From assembly GCA_004376205.1 (NCBI GenBank), contig SOKG01000127.1, forward strand, positions 1 to 7,788: a stretch of DNA of 7,788 bases, written 5' to 3'. Shown piece by piece: positions 1 through 5,091 of this stretch. Under the pieces are notes generated by a model. The model saw only the letters and a program-made list of their open reading frames with translations. It ran no database searches and had not been told where the DNA came from. This DNA is from Dehalococcoidia bacterium (lineage in GTDB: Bacteria; Chloroflexota; Dehalococcoidia; SZUA-161). The number at the start of each line of letters is the position of its first letter. Position 1 is the stretch's first letter. The translations under genes and the position numbers were made by a program.

Positions 1-70
1 GTGGTGGTGGAATGACAACATGAGTGGGACAGCCCCCCAGATAGCTGGCGGTTCTCCCTTGAGGCGACAT
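1..70 (-). CDS. 5' end of an unidentified gene, cut by the left edge
   Basis: An ATG at 70-68 (minus strand) opens a frame that stays open for 23 codons to the window edge. The peptide begins MSPQGRTASYLGG and ends in three prolines (IPPP) at the edge. A GAAGG Shine-Dalgarno at 80-76 overlaps the stop codon of the upstream prenyltransferase gene and sits 5 bases before the ATG. The gap between the two genes is only 8 bases, so the frame is very probably the next operon gene and translationally coupled. I do not recognise the family from 23 residues. The frame could be accidental, but the ribosome site and spacing argue against that. Confidence 0.55.
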   Translation of the reverse strand, partial: MSPQGRTASYLGGCPTHVVIPPP

Positions 71-78
71 TATGACCT

Positions 79-972
79 TCAACTAATGATTATGCCGATA
101 GCCATCAGCAAAGGGAGCAGAAGCGTGAGCAACACGTTGCGCCCCATGACTGGTATCAGGTTTTCTATCTCATCGCAGTACTTGCGAGCCCCTCTTACCG
201 CCATCAGGCCAAGCGGCAGGGTCAACAAGCCAAAGAGAGCCATGTAAGGCAAGACCTCTGCCACCACGGAGATAACTAGAGCCACATACGCAGCCACAAG
301 CAGCAAGGCATACACATCAGAGCTTCCCTTTCTCCCGATGACTATCGGCAGGTGACGCCGATCTGCTGAGGCATCGGCGTCAACATCAGGGAACTGGTTC
401 AGTAGAAGCAGGTTGCTAACAAGGAAAAATGGCACAATGGAAGCCAGGCCTGCCGCCAGACTATACGTGCCCGTCAGGGCAAAATATGTGCCCAAGACCA
501 TCAGTGGGCCGAACCCGAGTCCCGGAGCCATCGCACACAGCAGCGGCGACCGGGTAATGTAGGTGGTATAGGAGTAGATGGTAACAATGCCCACAAGCCC
601 CAACGGAATGATAGCAGCACCATGGACGTAGAAGAAGTATCCCCCAATGGCAATTATCGCGGCAATGCATGCCAGACCAAGGATATAAACGCTCCGAGGG
701 TTAAGCAATCCCTCTACCAGCACGCCGCTGCCGCCGCTGAAGGGCGTCCTCACAGTCTTGAAGTCCACTCCGCTTTGATAGTCGAAGTACTCATTGAGGA
801 CGTTGACCGCTATATGGGCCAATAGAGCTCCAATGAAGGCCAGGGCCAAGTAAAGCGCGTTTAAGTCAACTCCTTCATAGACCGCTACGGACACCCCAAC
901 AAGCACCGATATGGGTGCCAACACCAGAAAGGGGAATCGTATCTGCATAAGCCATATCTTCGCAGCTGCCAT
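79..972 (-). CDS. UbiA-family membrane prenyltransferase, MenA-like
   Basis: A 297-residue integral membrane protein, the usual length for UbiA prenyltransferases, which move a polyprenyl chain from its diphosphate onto an aromatic acceptor in the cytoplasmic membrane. Most of the chain is hydrophobic, with about eight or nine membrane spans. The first Asp-rich motif is N60-E-Y-F-D64-YQSGV-D70, close to the NDYxDYxSGxD form of MenA. The second is N192QFPDVDAD200 with D204-R-R-H following, giving the DxxxD pair D196/D200 that binds Mg-diphosphate. The usual Asp after N60 is Glu here. The substrate is not proven: menaquinone synthesis (dihydroxynaphthoate acceptor) is the best guess, and other UbiA reactions are possible. 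GGGAG lies about 11 bases before the ATG. It is the third gene of the gatB operon, 46 bases after secG. Confidence 0.88.
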   Translation of the reverse strand: MAAAKIWLMQIRFPFLVLAPISVLVGVSVAVYEGVDLNALYLALAFIGALLAHIAVNVLNEYFDYQSGVDFKTVRTPFSGGSGVLVEGLLNPRSVYILGLACIAAIIAIGGYFFYVHGAAIIPLGLVGIVTIYSYTTYITRSPLLCAMAPGLGFGPLMVLGTYFALTGTYSLAAGLASIVPFFLVSNLLLLNQFPDVDADASADRRHLPIVIGRKGSSDVYALLLVAAYVALVISVVAEVLPYMALFGLLTLPLGLMAVRGARKYCDEIENLIPVMGRNVLLTLLLPLLMAIGIIIS

Positions 973-1018
973 TTCAGTCTATCTCCCTTAACCAAAAGCC
1001 TGGCATATCAGTGACAAG

Positions 1019-1240
1019 CTATTTGAATAGCTTGACGCTCAGCATAGAGAGTATGATGAAAACAACAACGAGAATGATGGTGAAGCGAAACAACGTCCTT
1101 TCGATGCCACGCCTGGTTCTGAACGCTGATTCACCCGACCCGCCAAATATGCCGCCCAGCCCACCTCCCCGCACCTGAGCCAGGATAACAACGACCACCA
1201 TCAGAGCAATGATAATCTGAGCAACATTGAGTAGTGACAT
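1019..1240 (-). CDS. secG: Preprotein translocase subunit SecG
   Basis: A 73-residue protein with the complete SecG layout: a first membrane span at about residues 4-22, a cytoplasmic loop with the family hallmark Q22-VRGGGLGGIFGGSGESAF, and a second span at about 51-69 ending in a short basic tail. SecG is the small accessory subunit of SecYEG that helps SecA drive proteins across the cytoplasmic membrane. Length and motif order match the family, so the gene looks whole. It starts 10 bases after the gatB stop, behind a GGGG-containing ribosome site, so it is almost certainly co-transcribed with gatB and perhaps coupled to it. Confidence 0.95.
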   Translation of the reverse strand: MSLLNVAQIIIALMVVVVILAQVRGGGLGGIFGGSGESAFRTRRGIERTLFRFTIILVVVFIILSMLSVKLFK

Positions 1241-1250
1241 ATTAACCCCG

Positions 1251-2726
1251 CTATACCGGCTGGCCCTCCCCTAGTTTATTCTTGAGCAGCTCATTCACCA
1301 CCTGTGGATTGGCCTGTCCTTTAGTTGCATTCATTACTTGCCCCACCATGAACTTCAGGGCCTGTTCCTTGCCCTGCTTGTAATCGGCTACCGCCTGGGC
1401 ATTTTCTAGCACTACTCGATCCACTATCGCCTCAAGCTCAGGAGCAGCGCTGATCTGAGTCAGTCCCTTTTGCTTCACGATCTCCGCAGCGCGCTTGCCC
1501 GTATGGAACATCTCCTCGAAGACCGACTTCGCCATCTTGGTGCTCAGCGTCCCCTCCTCGATGAGGTGGAGCATCTCCACGAGGTGTTGCGGCTTGACCT
1601 TGGAGTCGTCGATCTCAGTGCCTGTGACGTTGAACAGCCTGGCGAACTCTCCCAACAGCCAGTTGGCAACCGTCTTAGCATTCCTCTTCAAGTCTGAATC
1701 TTCGGGGAAGAGCTTAAGGCAGCTTTCAAAGTAGTCAGCCTGCGCCCTGGATGTGGTGAGAAGGTTGGCGTCATACCACGACAGGCCGTATTGGGACACA
1801 AATCTATCACGCCTGGCATCGGGGAGTTCCGGCAGGCGTGACCTCATCTCCTCGACCAATTCCCGGCTCACGACCAGCGGCGGGAGGTCGGGTTCCGGGA
1901 AATAGCGGTAGTCGTGGGCATACTCCTTGCTCCTCTGGGATACGGTGATGCCCTTGTCCTCCACCCAACCCCTGGTCTCCTGCAGCAATTTCCCACCCTC
2001 CTCAACTATCTTACGCTGCCGCTCCACCTCGTACTCCAGAGCCCGGTAAACCGACTTGAAGCTGTTCATGTTCTTGACTTCGGCCTTGGCCTGAAACTCA
2101 TTACTGCCAGCGCGGCGAATGCTGACGTTGGCATCGCAGCGGAAGCTGCCCTCCTCCATATTCCCCGTGGACACCCCCAGGTACTGGAGAATACTGCGCA
2201 GCTTTATCAGGTACTGCCGCGCTTCCTCCGGAGAGCGCAGGTCGGGCTCGCTCACAATCTCCATCAGAGGCACCCCAGCGCGGTTGACATCTACCAGGCT
2301 GTAGGACTCTCCACTTGGGTCGGTGCGGTGCCAGAGCTTAGCCACATCCTCTTCCTGGTGAACCCTGGTGATCCCGACGCGCCTGCTCTCGCCATCTACC
2401 TCGATAGTAAGCCAGCCATTACGGGAGAGCGGGCTGTCGTATTGAGATATCTGATAGCCCTTCATCAAGTCCGGATAGGGATAGTTCTTGCGGTCGAACC
2501 TGGTGGACTCAGAAATGGTGCAGTTTAGCGCCAGGGCGGTCATGATTGCATACTCAATTGCCTGGCGGTTGATAGTGGGCAATACACCGGGCATGCCCAG
2601 GCACACGGGACAGACATGGGTATTGGGGGGAGCACTGGCATAATCGGTGCTGCAGCTACAGAACATCTTGCTCTTGGTCAATAGCTGAGCATGCACCTCC
2701 AGCCCGATGACAGTCTCGTACTCCAT
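1251..2726 (-). CDS. gatB: Asp-tRNA(Asn)/Glu-tRNA(Gln) amidotransferase subunit B
   Basis: A full-length (491-residue) GatB, the subunit of the GatCAB complex that binds misacylated tRNA and phosphorylates its Glu or Asp before amidation. The N-terminus carries the family start ETVIGLEVHAQL and four zinc-site cysteines C23, C25, C39 and C42. Next come the signature DRKNYPYPDLMKGYQISQ (78-95; the usual LPK is LMK here), HQEEDVAKL (123-131), DVNRAGVPLMEIVSEPDL (146-163) and GNMEEGSFRCDANVSIR (188-204). The last ~140 residues form the helical YqeY-like tRNA-binding tail, closing with KFMVGQVMNATKGQANP. The start is fixed by the MEYETVIGLEVH opening and by GAGAAGGGG just upstream. Neither gatA nor gatC is in the window, so the complex is encoded at more than one place or just beyond the ends. 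First gene of the minus-strand operon. Confidence 0.97.
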   Translation of the reverse strand: MEYETVIGLEVHAQLLTKSKMFCSCSTDYASAPPNTHVCPVCLGMPGVLPTINRQAIEYAIMTALALNCTISESTRFDRKNYPYPDLMKGYQISQYDSPLSRNGWLTIEVDGESRRVGITRVHQEEDVAKLWHRTDPSGESYSLVDVNRAGVPLMEIVSEPDLRSPEEARQYLIKLRSILQYLGVSTGNMEEGSFRCDANVSIRRAGSNEFQAKAEVKNMNSFKSVYRALEYEVERQRKIVEEGGKLLQETRGWVEDKGITVSQRSKEYAHDYRYFPEPDLPPLVVSRELVEEMRSRLPELPDARRDRFVSQYGLSWYDANLLTTSRAQADYFESCLKLFPEDSDLKRNAKTVANWLLGEFARLFNVTGTEIDDSKVKPQHLVEMLHLIEEGTLSTKMAKSVFEEMFHTGKRAAEIVKQKGLTQISAAPELEAIVDRVVLENAQAVADYKQGKEQALKFMVGQVMNATKGQANPQVVNELLKNKLGEGQPV

Positions 2727-2756
2727 CTGCCCCTTCTCGTTAGCGCACTTCTAGGT

Positions 2757-2785
2757 AGTATATCAGCGTCGGCAACCAGTATCAA
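2757..2785 (-). promoter_or_regulatory. Promoter of the gatB-secG-ubiA-family operon
   Basis: On the minus strand, TTGATA (2785-2780) is followed by a 17-base spacer and TATACT (2762-2757). The spacer ends in TGA, giving an extended -10 (TGnTATACT). Ten of twelve hexamer bases match the sigma70 consensus. Transcription would begin near 2750, leaving a leader of about 24 bases that contains the GAGAAGGGG ribosome site. This is the strongest promoter in the window by eye. Confidence 0.7.
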
Positions 2786-2888
2786 GGGGAGTACACGCCA
2801 TCCACAGGAAGCCAATGACAGAGCGAAGTCTGGAGCGCTAAGCTGGTGCGTTCCGCTTTGCCGCACTTGGGGCATATCTGCAGCCCAG

Positions 2889-2918
2889 ATTATAGCTCCT
2901 TCGCCAGCATTCTGCCAT
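2889..2918 (-). promoter_or_regulatory. Possible second, upstream gatB promoter
   Basis: A perfect TATAAT lies on the minus strand at 2894-2889, with a weak -35 (ATGGCA, 2918-2913) at 18 bases. Transcription would start near 2882 and give a leader of about 155 bases before gatB. The -35 is poor and overlaps the heptamer mini-array, so this may be chance or a minor promoter. Confidence 0.3.
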
Positions 2919-2925
2919 CAGCAAT
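2905..2925. repeat. Three-unit heptamer mini-array upstream of pcm
   Basis: Three adjacent 7-base units, CAGCATT, CTGCCAT and CAGCAAT, stand in register. The first and third are identical to two adjacent units in the longer tract downstream of pcm (3766-3779). The middle unit is a degenerate form. It lies in the divergent gatB/pcm promoter region. The pattern is directly visible; its function is unknown. Confidence 0.45.
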
Positions 2926-2953
2926 GCGCGTCAACGAGGCGGCGTCTTCTTTC

Positions 2954-2982
2954 TAGACTGTTCAGGCGGTCTGTGGTATATT
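2954..2982 (+). promoter_or_regulatory. Promoter of pcm
   Basis: TAGACT (2954-2959), a 17-base spacer, then TATATT (2977-2982), preceded by TGG to form an extended -10 (TGnTATATT). Predicted start of transcription is near 2989. The short leader contains AAGAGG at 2999-3004. It is divergent to, and separate from, the gatB promoter. Confidence 0.5.
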
Positions 2983-3018
2983 CAAGAGGAAAGCGCCCAA
3001 GAGGTTTCCGCGGCAGTT

Positions 3019-3663
3019 GTGACCATGGACATGGCAGACGCCCGGGCGAAGCTAATCCAGCAATTGACTCACGAGGTCAGGGACCAGAAGGTGCTCGAGG
3101 TAATGGGCCGTGTCCCTCGCGAGCTATTCGTGCCTGCCTCAAGCCACCATCTGGCCTACGAGAACATACCCCTGCCTATCGAGATGGGACAGACCATCTC
3201 CCAGCCGTTGATCGTCGGCATTATGACCGAGGCGCTGGAACTCAAGGAAAACGAGAAGGTGCTGGAAGTCGGGACCGGCAGTGGCTACCAGGCAGCCATC
3301 CTGGCTGAACTGGCGCGGTGGATAGTCACTGTGGAACGGCATAAGAAGCTAGCCGAGGGAGCGAAGGCCGTTTTAGCCCTGTTGGGAATCAAGAACGTGG
3401 AGATCCACCTCGCTGAGGAGACCCTGGGCTGGCGGAAGGAAGCACCTTACGATGCCATAATGGTCACCGCCGGCGCGCCCAACGTGCCCCAACAACTACT
3501 GGACCAACTTAATGTAGGGGGTCGCCTGGTAGTCCCCGTCGGCTCACCATTTGAGCAGGACCTGATAAAGGTAGTCAAGCGCAAGAGCGGGTTGGTGAGC
3601 ACCAACATGGGCCCCTGCCGCTTCGTCCCTCTCATCGGAGAGGGCGGCTGGCAGAAGGAATAG
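3019..3663 (+). CDS. pcm: Protein-L-isoaspartate O-methyltransferase
   Basis: A cytosolic SAM-dependent repair enzyme of 214 residues, the normal bacterial length, that methylates isoaspartyl residues in damaged proteins. Visible family features, in order, are VPRELFVPA (32-40), LPIEMGQTISQP (52-63) with the active-site-loop serine S61, motif I VLEVGTGSGYQAA (81-93), PYDAIMVTAGAPNVP (143-157), LNVGGRLVVPVG (164-175) and the terminal FVPLIGEGGW (202-211). The post-II position, usually GDG before the LGW, reads A132-E133-E134 here. The start is uncertain: GTG 3019 is 14 bases after AAGAGG, and ATG codons at 3025 and 3031 are equally good by homology. The gene has its own promoter and no co-directional partner within 500 bases, so it is probably transcribed alone. 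Confidence 0.93.
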   Translation: MTMDMADARAKLIQQLTHEVRDQKVLEVMGRVPRELFVPASSHHLAYENIPLPIEMGQTISQPLIVGIMTEALELKENEKVLEVGTGSGYQAAILAELARWIVTVERHKKLAEGAKAVLALLGIKNVEIHLAEETLGWRKEAPYDAIMVTAGAPNVPQQLLDQLNVGGRLVVPVGSPFEQDLIKVVKRKSGLVSTNMGPCRFVPLIGEGGWQKE

Positions 3664-3680
3664 ACAAACCGCACATCACC

Positions 3681-3697
3681 TAGCCATATCCTGGCTA
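3681..3697 (+). terminator. Small hairpin after pcm, possible weak terminator
   Basis: A perfect 6-base inverted repeat, TAGCCA / TGGCTA, with a 5-base loop (TATCC), starting 18 bases after the pcm stop. No run of T follows, so it is not a classical rho-independent terminator. It could protect the 3' end of the message or be chance. Confidence 0.25.
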
Positions 3698-3709
3698 CAT
3701 ACGAGGGAA

Positions 3710-3782
3710 ATTCTAACTACTAATTCCTAAGCACCAAACAAATTCAAATTTCAGCGTACAGCTAACAGCATTCAGCAATCAG
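3710..3782. repeat. Degenerate heptamer-phased tandem tract
   Basis: Read in steps of seven, the tract is ATTCTAA, CTACTAA, TTCCTAA, GCACCAA, ACAAATT, CAAATTT, CAGCGTA, CAGCTAA, CAGCATT, CAGCAAT, CAG. The first four units share the ending YAA (three end in CTAA), and the last four share CAGC at the start, so the 7-base period holds for the whole 73 bases although the unit changes. The tract is AT-rich compared with the flanking genes and noncoding in all plausible frames. It resembles the degenerate short-tandem intergenic repeats known from several bacterial groups (for example the heptameric STRR repeats of cyanobacteria), but I cannot assign it to a named family. Confidence 0.6.
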
Positions 3783-3933
3783 ATAACACAATGCCCTGAA
3801 CTAGTAGCGCCGTGACTCCTGTCACGACGAGGAATTCGTTGCCGCAGGAGTGGCAACGGTACGCTTGCTCTTTTTCGGTCAAATCAGCTTTGCTCCCTGG
3901 GACTCTTACATTTCGTTGACTGAGGTGATACAA
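3772..3933 (-). CDS. Doubtful 53-codon frame with a zinc-ribbon-like CxxC
   Basis: A minus-strand frame from TTG (3933-3931) to TGA (3774-3772) contains EQAYRCHSCGNEFLV, a CxxCG knuckle like half of a zinc ribbon, followed by a hydrophobic stretch. There is no ATG, no good ribosome site before the TTG, and the last codons are made of the heptamer repeat. A TTG inside the frame (3882-3880) has an AGGGAG about 10 bases upstream and would give 36 residues. It could be a tiny or truncated gene, but chance is at least as likely. Confidence 0.15.
   Translation of the reverse strand: MYHLSQRNVRVPGSKADLTEKEQAYRCHSCGNEFLVVTGVTALLVQGIVLSDC
3811..3858. repeat. Two adjacent GC-rich hairpins
   Basis: CGTGAC-TCCT-GTCACG (3811-3826) is a perfect 6-base stem with a 4-base loop. 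Eleven bases on, CGTTGCC / GGCAACG (3837-3843 and 3852-3858) forms a 7-base stem with an 8-base loop. A T-run (3871-3875) follows only 12 bases after the second stem, so neither is a textbook terminator. They could end pcm transcripts or act as protein-binding inverted repeats. Confidence 0.35.
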
Positions 3934-3934
3934 T
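3905..3934 (+). promoter_or_regulatory. Candidate promoter for the hydrolase-moeA-mobB operon
   Basis: CTTACA (3905-3910), an 18-base spacer and TACAAT (3929-3934), with TGA directly before it making an extended -10. Transcription would begin near 3941, run through the mobA remnant and reach the hydrolase gene after a leader of about 220 bases. No better promoter is visible closer to the hydrolase start. The nearby TTGACT (3916-3921) is too close to serve as the -35. Confidence 0.38.
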
Positions 3935-3938
3935 AGTT

Positions 3939-4148
3939 ATGCAGAGCGCCGAAACGAAAACAGTGGTCGACCTTTGCCCATAAAAGAGCTCTCTGGGAGG
4001 CATCTATACCAGTCTGATGTACTCGACTGGCTTTCATAATCTGGCAGTGGCCTGCGACATGCCCTTTCTCAACCTGGACCTGCTGCGCTACATGATCGAC
4101 CTACCCCCAGATTTCGATGTCGTCATGCCCAGAATAGGTGGCCTTTAG
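3939..4148 (+). pseudogene. Remnant of mobA, molybdenum cofactor guanylyltransferase
   Basis: One reading frame across this stretch gives a clear central piece of MobA, the enzyme that joins GMP to molybdopterin. It reads TVVDLCP, stop, KSSLGGIYTSL, then HNLAVACDMPFLNLDLLRYM, then FDVVMPRIGGL, stop, E. LGGIYTSL matches the family's LGGIxxGL, and ACDMPFL the metal-binding DMPF motif. The TAA at 3981-3983 falls where PGK normally has its Gly, and the TAG at 4146-4148 interrupts the GGLxEP region. The N-terminal nucleotide-binding part (GGxSxRMG) and the C-terminal third are missing. The longest ATG-started piece (4017-4148) is 43 codons and cannot be a working enzyme. It lies just upstream of moeA and mobB, the expected company of mobA. 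Frame is kept throughout, which suggests recent decay or, less likely, base errors. Confidence 0.75.
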
Positions 4149-4160
4149 GAAGCAGCGGAA

Positions 4161-5057
4161 ATGAATCGATGGTTCAAAGTGGGGCTTGCCTCAGCCGTGG
4201 TGGTGCCTGTGGCTGTCGTGGGCATCTCAAGTTATTTAGTTTACTCACTGACCAGGGCAAAGCGGGTAAGGATCGAGGATAACCCCTCCAACCTGGGCTT
4301 GGACTACGAGGATATCTCGTTCCCCACAGCGGGCGACGGGCTGATGCTGCGGGGCTGGTATATCAAGGCGAAAAAGAGCGACCGCTGCATTATCATGACT
4401 CACGGCGGTGAATATCACCGCGCCGACCCCACTATCGGGATGCTGGAAATTGCCAAAGGATTGGTGGGACACGGCTATAATGTCCTGACGTTCGACCTGC
4501 GCGGTCATGGAGAATCTGACGACGGCAGGATGTCAGCAGGTTATTACGAGAGAAGAGACCTGCAAGGCGCTATCGCCTACGCTAAGGAACGAGGCACCCT
4601 GCCCCGACGTATCGGGCTCCTTGGCTTCTCAGTGGGCGCAGCCGCTTCGCTGCTGGCGGCTGCCGAAGATGAAGAGCTTGCAGCGGTGGTGAGCGATAGT
4701 TGTTGGGCTGATCCAATGGACCTGATAGATAGACAGATGGTCAATCGTCGCCGTATGCCCCGATTCCTTATTCCCGTCCTGCTGAGCATAGCTAAAGCAG
4801 CCTATGGAGTCAACTTTGATGAGGCCAAACCGCTCCCGACGGTAGGTAAGATCGCTCCGCGACCGGTCTTCTTCATCCACGGTGAGTTCGATGATACGGT
4901 TCCAGTTGAGAGTGCGCTGAGCCTATACCACTCCGTCGGTAACCCCGGGAATAGGCTCTGGGTTGTGCCAGAGGCAAGGCATGTAAGCTCCTACAGAGCC
5001 CAACCCGAGGAGTATATCACCAAGGTCGCTGCTTTCTTTGATCAGGCGTTTAAATAG
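4161..5057 (+). CDS. Membrane-anchored alpha/beta hydrolase
   Basis: A 298-residue serine hydrolase of the alpha/beta fold. Residues 7-29 form a hydrophobic segment without a lipobox or obvious cleavage site, followed by RAKRVR, so it is most likely a membrane anchor. Then come T80-H-G-G (oxyanion region), DLRGHGES (112-119), the nucleophile elbow G155-F-S157-V-G159, HGEFDDTVP (240-248) with D244 as the likely acid, and H274 as the catalytic base in ARHVSS. The substrate cannot be told from sequence; esterase, lipase or peptidase-like activity is possible. AGGAAG (4147-4152) precedes the ATG by 8 bases and overlaps the second stop codon of the mobA remnant. The gene opens the operon with moeA 34 bases downstream, but a direct role in molybdenum-cofactor work is not evident. 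Confidence 0.88.
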   Translation: MNRWFKVGLASAVVVPVAVVGISSYLVYSLTRAKRVRIEDNPSNLGLDYEDISFPTAGDGLMLRGWYIKAKKSDRCIIMTHGGEYHRADPTIGMLEIAKGLVGHGYNVLTFDLRGHGESDDGRMSAGYYERRDLQGAIAYAKERGTLPRRIGLLGFSVGAAASLLAAAEDEELAAVVSDSCWADPMDLIDRQMVNRRRMPRFLIPVLLSIAKAAYGVNFDEAKPLPTVGKIAPRPVFFIHGEFDDTVPVESALSLYHSVGNPGNRLWVVPEARHVSSYRAQPEEYITKVAAFFDQAFK

Positions 5058-5091
5058 TCAACCACCAGATAACACGGAGGAAGGCTGGGAC

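Larger units (their letters stand above)
3664..4160. other. Intergenic stretch without an intact gene
   Basis: About 500 bases between pcm and the hydrolase gene. From left to right it holds a short hairpin after pcm, a heptamer-phased AT-rich repeat tract, two GC-rich hairpins, a weak minus-strand reading frame with a zinc-ribbon-like motif, a candidate rightward promoter, and a frame-conserved but stop-interrupted remnant of mobA. I see no tRNA, riboswitch consensus or insertion-sequence end in it. Confidence 0.7.

Noticed and set aside
1..78. Terminator after the prenyltransferase gene (CCAG-ATAG-CTGG)
   Set aside because: The stem is only 4 bases, lacks a T-run and lies within the next gene's open frame.
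1914..2528. 204-codon plus-strand frame inside gatB
   Set aside because: It is antisense to strongly conserved GatB motifs and has low-complexity Leu/Ala/His-rich content typical of a shadow frame.
2727..2882. T-box or other riboswitch in the long gatB leader
   Set aside because: No T-box consensus or strong terminator/antiterminator pair is visible, and the better promoter at 2757-2785 skips most of this leader.
2782..2883. Minus-strand peptide with CPKCGK upstream of gatB
   Set aside because: It has no normal start codon, only about 33 codons, and a stop immediately upstream. A single CPxCG by chance is plausible.
2691..3308. Long plus-strand frame (205 codons) across the gatB start and into pcm
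   Set aside because: It overlaps gatB on one side and pcm on the other, has no family motifs, and runs through both promoters. Pcm in the other frame has clear motifs.
3916..3934. TTGACT plus TACAAT as a promoter pair
   Set aside because: Only 7 bases separate them, far too short for sigma70. CTTACA at 3905 with the extended -10 fits better.
4017..4148. 43-codon ATG-started frame as a separate small gene
   Set aside because: It is plainly the middle of MobA with homology continuing in frame upstream of the ATG, so it is a remnant and not a small protein gene.
5038..5091. Upstream TTG start adding 18 residues to MoeA
   Set aside because: The added residues do not resemble MoeA, lie partly inside the hydrolase gene, and the ATG at 5092 has a strong ribosome site and the family N-terminus.
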